A stretch of 5,909 bases of DNA from Erythrobacter sp. (GTDB lineage Bacteria > Pseudomonadota > Alphaproteobacteria > Sphingomonadales > Sphingomonadaceae): positions 1 to 5,909 of the forward strand of contig DMWU01000080.1 in assembly GCA_003483125.1 (NCBI GenBank), given 5' to 3'. The stretch's first letter is position 1. Each line of letters opens with the position of its first letter. The position numbers were made by a program, and so were the translations under genes. Shown in pieces: positions 1-5,754 of the stretch. The notes under the pieces are model-generated. The model saw only the letters and a list, made by a program, of their open reading frames with translations, was not told the origin of the DNA and made no database searches.

Positions 1-140
1 CGGGCGACCGGGTCAGCCAGGGCCAGCATATTGGCAATATCGGCTCCAGCGGCAGGGCTACGGGCCCGCATCTTCATTGGGGCATCAAGTGGAACAATGC
101 GCGGCTTGATCCGCTGTTGTTTGTGCCCCCACAAGATTAG
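1..140 (+). CDS. M23-family metallopeptidase (LytM domain), C-terminal end only
   Basis: Only the last 45 codons are in the window, read from base 3 and ending in TAG at 138-140; the gene starts outside. The visible residues carry the end of a LytM/M23 fold: a GNIGSSGRATGPHLHWGI-type stretch whose HxH (HLH, visible residues 23-25) is the C-terminal zinc and catalytic motif of the family. After it comes a short strand and a proline-containing tail ending PPQD. M23 enzymes cut peptide cross-bridges in peptidoglycan, or as degenerate copies activate amidases. The intact HLH suggests an active copy, but the first zinc ligand is off the edge. Export and N-terminal domains cannot be judged. The gene is followed 26 bp later by a hairpin terminator and converges on rpmB. 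Family assignment is firm; the exact role is unknown. Confidence 0.88.
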   Translation, partial: GDRVSQGQHIGNIGSSGRATGPHLHWGIKWNNARLDPLLFVPPQD

Positions 141-162
141 GCGCAAAAGCAGCCCGCGCATT

Positions 163-205
163 AAAAGAGGCGCCTGAGTTTCCCCGGCGCCTCATCAAAT
201 TTTTT
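163..205. terminator. Likely bidirectional intrinsic terminator between the M23 gene and rpmB
   Basis: A perfect 8-bp GC-rich inverted repeat, GAGGCGCC (167-174) and GGCGCCTC (186-193), encloses an 11-nt loop. Read on -, the stem is followed at once by TTTT (bases 163-166), as expected for the end of rpmB. Read on +, a run of six T (200-205) follows the stem after a 6-nt gap, which is less canonical but fits the end of the M23 gene. It lies between the two convergent stop codons and probably serves both. Confidence 0.8.
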
Positions 206-227
206 GGCTTTCGCAAACCGAAAGCGA

Positions 228-515
228 TCAGGCAGCGGTGCTGGCCTTCTTCAGTTCGCGCTTTACCTTGCGCGCATTGTCAGAAAGCAGCTCGTCCTTG
301 GTCTTGAGCAGCCAATTGTCGAGGCCACCAACATGCTCGACCGAACGCAGTGCATGCGTCGAAACGCGAAACTTGAAGCTACGATCCAGCTTTTCGCTCA
401 TCAGCGTGACCTTCTGCAGGTTAGGCAGAAAGACGCGCTTGGTCTTGTTGTTGGCATGGCTCACATTGTTGCCTACCTGGCGGCCCTTGCCGGTCAGTTC
501 GCAAATACGCGACAT
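228..515 (-). CDS. rpmB: 50S ribosomal protein L28
   Basis: This gene encodes a 95-aa L28 protein of the large ribosomal subunit, which supports assembly and 70S stability. The N-terminus [20 protein letters not shown] and the following [19 protein letters not shown] segment are the L28 signature. The C-terminal third is a basic, lysine-rich helix ending KKASTAA. Only one cysteine (C5) is visible, so this is a form without the zinc-binding CxxC pairs. The length is the longer form usual in alphaproteobacteria; the E. coli protein is about 78 aa. The ATG at 513-515 is chosen because the protein aligns from residue 1 there and an AGAGA element (521-525 region) sits just upstream. An in-frame ATG at 591-593 would add 26 residues unlike L28. 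The gene is monocistronic, with its own promoter and terminator, and diverges from tadA. Confidence 0.97.
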   Translation of the reverse strand: MSRICELTGKGRQVGNNVSHANNKTKRVFLPNLQKVTLMSEKLDRSFKFRVSTHALRSVEHVGGLDNWLLKTKDELLSDNARKVKRELKKASTAA

Positions 516-607
516 GATATCTCTCATTCGTTTACAGTTGCGGGGTCGAGGCGAATCACTGGCCTGAAAAAGTGGCCGGAAACACCCAGTCATCCCGGAA
601 AGCGGCG

Positions 608-636
608 CGCATAGCGGCGGGACCCTAAATCGTCAA
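608..636 (-). promoter_or_regulatory. Probable sigma-70-type promoter for rpmB
   Basis: On the - strand, TTGACG (complement of 631-636) is followed after exactly 17 bp by TATGCG (complement of 608-613). The -35 hexamer matches the consensus at five of six positions and the spacing is ideal. The -10 is weaker but keeps the leading TAT. Transcription would start near base 601, giving a leader of about 85 nt before the rpmB ATG. The call is from motif and position only. Confidence 0.55.
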
Positions 637-689
637 GTATATCATCGGGCCGAGTTGCACCTGTTAGCACGCGCGGCTAGCGCATCCCA

Positions 690-1157
690 ATGACCCGCCA
701 AGGAAACAAATGGCCCACCCCTGATGCAATGCAAAGGGCGCTGGATGCCGCACGCCAGGCTGCGGTTCATGGCGAGGTGCCGATCGGCGCAGTTGTTGTG
801 CGCGGGGACGAGGTGCTGGCTGTCGCTGCGAATCGCACACGCCAGCCTCCAGATCCTACCGGTCACGCAGAGATCATTGCCCTGCGCGAAGCAGCGGGGA
901 AGATTGGCAGCGAACGGCTGATCGATTGCGATCTCTATGTCACGCTTGAGCCATGTGCTATGTGTGCAGGCGCGATCAGCCATGCGCGGATTGCACGGCT
1001 CTATTATGCTGCGCCGGATCCGAAAGGAGGTGCCGTTGATCATGGCGCTCGCGTGTTCGAGCGCCCCCAATGTCTTCACAAGCCGGAAGTCTATTCAGGA
1101 ATGGGCGAAAGCGAAGCGGCAGAGCTGTTGCAGGGTTTCTTTAGAGAACGCAGATAG
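690..1157 (+). CDS. tadA: tRNA-specific adenosine deaminase TadA
   Basis: This 155-aa cytidine-deaminase-fold enzyme converts A34 of tRNA-Arg(ACG) to inosine in the cytoplasm. Hallmarks visible are EVPIGAVVV (residues 29-37), the substrate-contacting asparagine in AANRT (N48), the HAE motif (H59 zinc ligand, E61 proton shuttle) and PCAMC (C89 and C92 zinc ligands). The GAVDHGARVF segment (114-123) is typical of TadA. The length is close to the E. coli enzyme (about 167 aa). The ATG at 690 places EVPIGA about 28 residues in, as in E. coli TadA. The next in-frame ATG (729) would trim the first helix. No Shine-Dalgarno precedes 690, which is unusual. The gene diverges from rpmB and converges on nadC with 29 bp between stops. 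Confidence 0.95.
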   Translation: MTRQGNKWPTPDAMQRALDAARQAAVHGEVPIGAVVVRGDEVLAVAANRTRQPPDPTGHAEIIALREAAGKIGSERLIDCDLYVTLEPCAMCAGAISHARIARLYYAAPDPKGGAVDHGARVFERPQCLHKPEVYSGMGESEAAELLQGFFRERR

Positions 1158-1186
1158 CGGAGTTTCATCAACCAGAGCTAAACCTC

Positions 1187-2074
1187 TCACAGCGGGGTAA
1201 AATCTAACCCAATATCTGCCGCTGGCGCGCTTTGGGTAAGGCGACCTACCGAGACATAATTTACCCCGCTTGCTGCCTTGGCCGCGATAGTATCGAGATT
1301 GATGCCTCCCGATGCCTCCGTCGGCACGCGGCCCGTCACGACTGCCACCGCCTCCCGCAAGGTTTCGGGCGACATGTTGTCGAGCAAAAGGTGATGCGCG
1401 CCGGCTTCTAAAGCTGGTTCGATCTGGTCGATCCGGTCGACCTCGCAAATGATGTGCTCGACGCCAGCATCGCGCGCTCGGCGCACTGCCTCGCTGACAC
1501 TGCCCGCAACGAGAACATGGTTATCCTTGATCATCGCCGCATCCCACAGCCCCATGCGATGGTTCTGTGCCCCACCCATACGGATGGCGTACTTCTCGAG
1601 CATCCGTAGTCCGGGGATTGTCTTGCGCGTATCGAGCAGGACGCAATCGGTATCGCCCATGGCGCGCACATATTCGCGCGTCATCGCCGCAATGCCGGAG
1701 AGGTGCTGCACGGTGTTGAGCGCGCTGCGCTCTGCCGTCAGCATGGCGCGGGCATTGCCGCTCAACCGCATCAGCTCGGTGCCCGGAGAGACTTCAGCAC
1801 CCTCTTCGACAAGCATTTCGATCTTCATCTGCGGATCGAGCGCGCGGAAGAATGCTTCGGCGACAGGTAGCCCCGCCACCACTATGCCATCACGACTGTC
1901 CATGACGCCGGAAAACTCTGCATCAGCCGGGATCACGCTTTCCGATGTGACGTCATGCCCGCCACCGGGCAGCCCCTCGCCCAAATCTTCGGCAAGGGTG
2001 GCGCGCACAAAGCTATCTAGATCGAAGCCCTGAAGGGCGAATGGGCTAATGGACAAAGCGCGCCACCACGTCAC
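1187..2074 (-). CDS. nadC: Nicotinate-nucleotide pyrophosphorylase (carboxylating), quinolinate phosphoribosyltransferase
   Basis: NadC condenses quinolinate with PRPP to give nicotinate mononucleotide, CO2 and pyrophosphate, a step of de novo NAD synthesis. Counted from the GTG at 2072-2074, family motifs are ERSALNTVQHLSGIA (115-129), DTRKTIPGLRMLEKYA (148-163), GGAQNHRMGLWD (167-178), IKDNH (182-186), EVD (211-213), LLDN (230-233) and EASGGI (253-258). Together these make the complete PRPP- and quinolinate-binding barrel. At 295 aa it is full length. The start is uncertain: GTG at 2074 overlaps the upstream regulator by 29 nt and adds an atypical MTWWRA, whereas TTG at 2054-2056 (11-nt overlap) gives an N-terminus closer to relatives. 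Neither has a clear Shine-Dalgarno, so translation is probably coupled to the regulator. It is the last gene of the kinase-regulator-nadC operon; nadA and nadB are not in the window. Confidence 0.95.
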   Translation of the reverse strand: MTWWRALSISPFALQGFDLDSFVRATLAEDLGEGLPGGGHDVTSESVIPADAEFSGVMDSRDGIVVAGLPVAEAFFRALDPQMKIEMLVEEGAEVSPGTELMRLSGNARAMLTAERSALNTVQHLSGIAAMTREYVRAMGDTDCVLLDTRKTIPGLRMLEKYAIRMGGAQNHRMGLWDAAMIKDNHVLVAGSVSEAVRRARDAGVEHIICEVDRIDQIEPALEAGAHHLLLDNMSPETLREAVAVVTGRVPTEASGGINLDTIAAKAASGVNYVSVGRLTQSAPAADIGLDFTPL

Positions 2075-2843
2075 GGTAGGAACGGCTTACCTTCACCTCG
2101 GTCCCGCTATCGAGCACGAGAAAGCATTCGCCATTTGTATGCGGGCGAACCTGCCGGACCTGGCCAAGATTGACGATAGTCGAACGGTGCACGCGCTGGA
2201 ACTTGCGCGGGTCGAGCCTGCGCTCAAGATCCTTCATCGTTTCGCGCAGGATTAGCGAATTGTCGCCGGTATAGATGCACATGTAATCGCCCGCGGCTTC
2301 GATGTGCTCAATTGTATCCACTTCCACGCGGAATATTTGGCCGCGATCCTTTACGTTGATCAGCTTCTCAAAGCGCTCGCCGCTTTCGGTGCCATCACCT
2401 GTAAGCTCATGCATCTTCTCCGGCGCGACCTCGGCTAGCACGCCTTTGAGTTTCTCTGCTTCTTCCGAAGACTTCTTCTCTGCCAGCCTCTTGCGGACGC
2501 GTTCAATAGTATCGGCCAGCTTGTCCTCATCGACTGGTTTCATCAGGTAATTGACTGCATTCGCCTGAAAGGCGCGGATTGCATGCTCTTCATAAGCGGT
2601 GACGAATACAAATAGCGGTGGTTCAATTTCCATCACGCCTTTGACCACGCTGAAACCGTCAAACCCCGGCATCTGGATGTCCAGGAAGACCAGATCGGGT
2701 TTCTCGGTCTTGATCTTGCGGATCGCCTCGCGCCCATTGGCGCAGGTGCCGATGATTTCGACATCCTCAAACGGCTCGAGCCGCAGTTGCAGGCCTTGGA
2801 TGGCCAATTTCTCATCATCGACCAAAATGGTGCGAATAGTCAT
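2046..2843 (-). CDS. LytTR-family response regulator (LytR/AlgR type)
   Basis: This 265-aa DNA-binding regulator has two domains. The receiver (about 3-120) shows the acidic pair D9/D10, phospho-acceptor D55 in FLDIQMPG, T82 and K102 in MKPVD, so all phosphorylation residues are present. A charged, Lys/Glu-rich linker (about 118-160) may be helical. The LytTR DNA-binding domain (about 160-262) includes IEHIEAAGDYMCIY, the FQRVHRSTIVN segment (215-225) and the closing VKVSRSYRD. The family binds direct-repeat sites upstream of target promoters. Its ATG overlaps the kinase stop codon as ATGA, which indicates coupled expression with the kinase as its cognate partner. Its 3' end overlaps the nadC start. 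The target genes are not shown by the sequence; nadC itself and the divergent HD gene are candidates by position only. Confidence 0.95.
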   Translation of the reverse strand: MTIRTILVDDEKLAIQGLQLRLEPFEDVEIIGTCANGREAIRKIKTEKPDLVFLDIQMPGFDGFSVVKGVMEIEPPLFVFVTAYEEHAIRAFQANAVNYLMKPVDEDKLADTIERVRKRLAEKKSSEEAEKLKGVLAEVAPEKMHELTGDGTESGERFEKLINVKDRGQIFRVEVDTIEHIEAAGDYMCIYTGDNSLILRETMKDLERRLDPRKFQRVHRSTIVNLGQVRQVRPHTNGECFLVLDSGTEVKVSRSYRDVVARFVH

Positions 2844-4048
2844 GCTTCAGATCCAATTTTCTGTCCTTCACCATAGCCTGGCGTTGGACTGGGGGGTTGT
2901 TCAGCGCTGTTCAGTGCAGCTTTCTTGCTATCTTTCGGTGCGCGCTCAAAGGGAATTTCGATGAATACTGTAAATCCACCGCCGGGTGTTGATCGAGTTT
3001 CGAACAGATGGTTATCGCCATAGGCTTGGCGCAGGCGGCTGCGAATATTGACAAGCCCCACGCCGGTAGAGACCGTATTGCTGCCATCTCCGATGCTGAG
3101 GTCGAGCAGCTTGCCCTGCATGGGAACCTTTAGGCCCGGCCCGCTATCTTCGACCGAAACGCGCAAGCGCTTGCCAACCACTCGCGCGGTCAAGGTGATT
3201 CGCGCGCCTTCCTCTTGCGGCGAGACGGCATATTTGATCGCATTCTCGATCAGTGGCTGGAGGAGCATGGAAGGCAGCATTGCTTCCATTGCCTTGTCCT
3301 CAATCTCGAAATGTGTCCTGAGCCTGTTCTCAAAGCGCATGCGCTCAATATCGAGGTAAAGCTGCAGCGTTTCCACTTCTTGCGCCAAGGTAACTTGTGC
3401 GCCGGGTTCGGCAATCAGCGTGTGGCGCAGGAACGCGGATAGCCGGGTCAGCATGGCATTGGCTGGCTCTGTCTGTTTCAGCAGCACTAGGGTGCTGATC
3501 GAATTGAGCGTGTTGAAAAGGAAGTGCGGGTTGAGCTGGTAACGAAGCATGGCGAGCTGTGCGCTGGTGGCCTGCGCTTCCAGGCGGGTAAGCCTGTCAG
3601 CCTGTTCTTCCACCGTGAGGAAGTAGTTGATGGCGTAATAGAGCGCGCTCCATCCGCCCAGCAGGGTGAGCGGGATATAGCTGAGGCCGATAAAGCGTTG
3701 GGCAAAGGTCGTCTCGCGCGTGCCAGCGTAGTAAACGCCCTGCACCCAGGCATCGATGGTGGCATGGACGACCACTGCCGCCAACAGGACGAGTACAGTC
3801 ACGCCCCAGGCCACAACCGGCCTCTCGCTAATCAGGCGGCGGTAGATCACCGAAAGGATCAGGCTGATGGAGAACCCGATGATGGTGGTGACCAATATGA
3901 CCACCAAGAGGTCGAATGGCTGCCCATTGGCCAATGCCGATAATGCGCGCAGCAGGAATGCCGCCCCCCAGCCCGCAAATTGGAGGTTCCAGAACGCCCG
4001 ATTCTTGTTCGCGAAGAATGGCGAGGGCTTGAAAGGCAAAACAGCCAT
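2840..4048 (-). CDS. Membrane sensor histidine kinase (His_kinase/LytS-AlgZ type)
   Basis: This 402-aa inner-membrane kinase is the partner of the LytTR regulator with which it shares an ATGA overlap. The N-terminal part has about four hydrophobic segments (roughly 23-41, 46-69, 79-98 and 117-143) with no recognisable periplasmic sensor domain. A short coiled-coil-like stretch (146-168) leads to the His_kinase-type phospho-acceptor QLNPHFLFN, with H175. The ATPase domain has the N box LIENAIKYA (266-274, N269), DSGPGL (301-306) and GVGLVNIRSRL (329-339). All catalytic motifs are intact. After the fold closes (about 367) there is a roughly 35-residue Ser/Pro/Lys-rich tail. The ATG at 4046-4048 is preceded by a weak GTAGG. 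The stimulus is unknown; short membrane-only sensors of this class are thought to sense membrane or small-molecule cues. Confidence 0.94.
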   Translation of the reverse strand: MAVLPFKPSPFFANKNRAFWNLQFAGWGAAFLLRALSALANGQPFDLLVVILVTTIIGFSISLILSVIYRRLISERPVVAWGVTVLVLLAAVVVHATIDAWVQGVYYAGTRETTFAQRFIGLSYIPLTLLGGWSALYYAINYFLTVEEQADRLTRLEAQATSAQLAMLRYQLNPHFLFNTLNSISTLVLLKQTEPANAMLTRLSAFLRHTLIAEPGAQVTLAQEVETLQLYLDIERMRFENRLRTHFEIEDKAMEAMLPSMLLQPLIENAIKYAVSPQEEGARITLTARVVGKRLRVSVEDSGPGLKVPMQGKLLDLSIGDGSNTVSTGVGLVNIRSRLRQAYGDNHLFETRSTPGGGFTVFIEIPFERAPKDSKKAALNSAEQPPSPTPGYGEGQKIGSEA

Positions 4049-4092
4049 ATTGCCTACTCTTAGCCGATTTGTGCTTGCAGGTGCAGTTTGTT

Positions 4093-4121
4093 TTGCCTGA
4101 GCTTGTCGTGCGCGCTACACT
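4093..4121 (+). promoter_or_regulatory. Possible promoter of the HD-domain gene
   Basis: TTGCCT (4093-4098) and TACACT (4116-4121) are separated by exactly 17 bp, and each matches four of six consensus bases. A start near 4128 would leave a very short leader directly before the Shine-Dalgarno. The match is moderate and other starts are possible. No comparably good promoter was found for the divergent kinase operon in the same gap. Confidence 0.35.
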
Positions 4122-4132
4122 TCCTGCCTGAG
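4094..4132. repeat. Exact 8-bp direct repeat in the divergent kinase/HD intergenic gap
   Basis: TGCCTGAG occurs at 4094-4101 and again at 4125-4132, 31 bp apart start to start, close to three helical turns. A partial third copy, TGCCTACT, lies at 4051-4058, 43 bp before the first, next to the kinase start codon. The first full copy overlaps the possible HD-gene -35 and the second runs into its ribosome binding site. This could be an operator, possibly for the LytTR regulator, but the spacing differs from the roughly two-turn pairs usual for that family. Confidence 0.35.
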
Positions 4133-4137
4133 GAGAG
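4131..4137 (+). promoter_or_regulatory. Strong ribosome binding site of the HD-domain gene
   Basis: AGGAGAG lies 6 nt before the ATG at 4144-4146. It is the best Shine-Dalgarno in the window and fixes the start of the HD-domain protein. Confidence 0.8.
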
Positions 4138-4143
4138 AGAATC

Positions 4144-4749
4144 ATGGACGCACCTACAACCCATCCCGACGAAGGCGAGCGCGCCACATTCAAGGCGATG
4201 ACAGAAGGCTCGGCCGAAGATTGGGCCATTATTGGCAGCCATTATCGCAGCTTTGCCAAGGGCGTTGCCGACCGGGTGCTGGACCATCTCAGGTTGCTGG
4301 ATGGCGATTTCGGCGGCTTTCCTGTGGATCGGCTCGAACACTCGCTACAAACCGCCACGCGTGCGCATCGTGACGGGCGCGACGAGAGATATGTCGTAAT
4401 GGCCCTCCTCCACGATATTGGCGACACGCTGGGAACATATAACCATCCCGATGTTGCGGCCGCGATCATCAAGCCCTTCGTTTCGGAAGAAGATCACTGG
4501 ATTTGCGAAAAGCACGGGGCGTTTCAGGGCTACTTCTATTTCCATCATGTCGGAATGGACCGGAATATTCGCGAGCAGTATCGCGGTCATCCATATTTCG
4601 AGGCCTGTGCCGAATTCTGCGAGAAGTATGATCAGTCTGCGTTCGACCCCAATTACGATTCAGCACCGCTCGACTTCTTTGAGCCGATGGTGCGGCGTGT
4701 GATGGAGCGGCCTATCAACTCAATGTACGCTTCAGTTGCGGATGAGTAG
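4144..4749 (+). CDS. HD-domain metalloprotein (PhnZ/MIOX-like fold; usually annotated HD phosphohydrolase)
   Basis: This 201-aa soluble protein has no signal peptide or membrane segment. The HD core shows EHSLQ (H66), LLHDIGD (H90-D91), H101 in YNHPD, H124 in EKHGAFQGY and D163 in KYDQ. That makes a full H...HD...H...H...D set able to hold two metal ions. The 24-residue gap from H66 to H90 equals that recalled for PhnZ, a mixed-valence di-iron phosphonate oxygenase. Relatives are generally named predicted HD phosphohydrolases with no known substrate. The C-terminus has a conserved-looking PMVRRVMERP stretch (181-190). The start is fixed by a strong Shine-Dalgarno. It is transcribed alone, divergent from the kinase operon and convergent on the protease gene 6 bp away. 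The fold is secure; whether it is an oxygenase or a hydrolase, and its substrate, is open. Confidence 0.85.
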   Translation: MDAPTTHPDEGERATFKAMTEGSAEDWAIIGSHYRSFAKGVADRVLDHLRLLDGDFGGFPVDRLEHSLQTATRAHRDGRDERYVVMALLHDIGDTLGTYNHPDVAAAIIKPFVSEEDHWICEKHGAFQGYFYFHHVGMDRNIREQYRGHPYFEACAEFCEKYDQSAFDPNYDSAPLDFFEPMVRRVMERPINSMYASVADE

Positions 4750-4755
4750 GCGAGC

Positions 4756-5754
4756 CTAGTCAGCCTCAATCTCACGGACGAAATGCTGTCGCCAATTGGC
4801 AGGGCCGTCGCCAGCCCATGATTGCTGCATGCGTTCAATTTCGGCTGCGATTTGCTCAACGCGTTCATCCCAGCCCTCATGCGTGCGCTTGCGAAATATA
4901 CCGCCCGAATGACGCGGGCCCCATCTCTGCATGAATCGTAGTGCGGAAGCGGGATCATAACCCGCGTTGGCCAGTAACCACGGCATCAGTCGATCGGCCT
5001 CGCGCTCGGTGGCGCGGATATTCTTCCGCTTTCGCCCCTCTTTATCCAGCCAGATTCGATGCCCTAGTATGTTGTGTGCCAGTTCATGCGCTATCGCAGC
5101 TGCAAATTCGCCTTCAGGATAGCCATAGCCGGGGAAGTCCGCGCCAATCTGGACGCGCTTGCCATCGGCAACAGCGCGCTTTCCGCCATCATCCAGTTCG
5201 AACCGGGTCGCGCAGACCGGAATTCCTGAGAGTATAACCACTCGACCATCATCCATTGCGAGCGCGACCTCGCCAGCTTCACTCATGGCAAGGTCAATCT
5301 CGTCATGGATTTCGGCAAGTCGTCGCCAATCCCGGCTGTCCTTGCTCGGCTTATCCGAAAGCGGTTTGCCATCGATCGCGAATACTTCCGCATCGGGTTT
5401 CAATGCCGCATTATATGCAGGCGAGCCTTCCGCGACGGTTTGGACGAGGAAATCGCCACCTAGGTCCAGAGCTGCCCTGATTCGGTCAGGCTCCCCAAAT
5501 GCCCTTAGGTCGAGCAATTGCAGGCCTGCCGAAACCTGCTTCCTGCTGCAAAATTCGGCATTGCGGGCGACCAGTCGCCAGCCGATATCCTGCAACGCCT
5601 GGTCCTTGGCCTGGATTGCGGCCAGAGCAGACTTTATTTCGCTAGCTTCAGAACCGTCCTGCGCATTGGATGGAGCTGTAATTGCCAGGGCCAAAGCAGA
5701 GAGGCATGCTGCTGGCCCCACGGCGGACTCAAAGGCGCGCCGCACGGAAGGCAT
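4756..5754 (-). CDS. Exported M48-like zinc metalloprotease with PDZ-like domain
   Basis: This 332-aa protein is probably periplasmic. A signal peptide is visible: basic MPSVRRAFES, a hydrophobic stretch to about 28, and a likely signal peptidase I cut after SNA (residue 31). Residues about 75-135 resemble a PDZ domain (FLVQTVAEGSPAYNAALKPD, then VFAIDGKPL). The protease core has HELAHNILGH (H223, E224, H227) and TEREADRL, giving E250 as third ligand with D254 in the ExxxD pattern of M48-type gluzincins. THEGWDERV (291-299) corresponds to the THPxxxxR segment of M48 proteases, with Glu in place of Pro. Exactly two cysteines follow the signal peptide (C69, C181). There are no further membrane segments. 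Its ATG overlaps the stop of the upstream DsbA-like gene by one base (TGATG), so the two are one translational unit. The substrate is unknown. Confidence 0.85.
   Translation of the reverse strand: MPSVRRAFESAVGPAACLSALALAITAPSNAQDGSEASEIKSALAAIQAKDQALQDIGWRLVARNAEFCSRKQVSAGLQLLDLRAFGEPDRIRAALDLGGDFLVQTVAEGSPAYNAALKPDAEVFAIDGKPLSDKPSKDSRDWRRLAEIHDEIDLAMSEAGEVALAMDDGRVVILSGIPVCATRFELDDGGKRAVADGKRVQIGADFPGYGYPEGEFAAAIAHELAHNILGHRIWLDKEGRKRKNIRATEREADRLMPWLLANAGYDPASALRFMQRWGPRHSGGIFRKRTHEGWDERVEQIAAEIERMQQSWAGDGPANWRQHFVREIEAD

Noticed and set aside
228..593. A longer rpmB beginning at the ATG at 591-593 (121 aa).
   Set aside because: The extra 26 residues do not resemble L28, whose N-terminus aligns from 515, where a ribosome binding element is present; 591-593 also lies almost at the predicted transcription start.
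1158..1186. A hairpin terminator between tadA and nadC.
   Set aside because: GAGTTT and AAACCTC can pair only with a bulge, the stem is AT-rich and there is no T-run; not strong enough to annotate.
1449..2033. A 194-codon open frame on + opposite nadC.
   Set aside because: It is serine/arginine/proline-rich with no family motif and lies wholly antisense to a clear nadC; it is a by-product of high-GC codon use.
3524..3943. A 139-codon open frame on + opposite the kinase membrane region, with an Asp/His-rich end.
   Set aside because: It is the antisense of hydrophobic codons of the kinase; no ribosome binding site and no family resemblance.
5704..5706. Cysteine 17 of the protease as a lipoprotein acylation site.
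   Set aside because: The residues before it (G-P-A-A-C) lack the lipobox leucine and the cysteine lies early in the hydrophobic stretch; a signal peptidase I site after SNA (residue 31) fits better.
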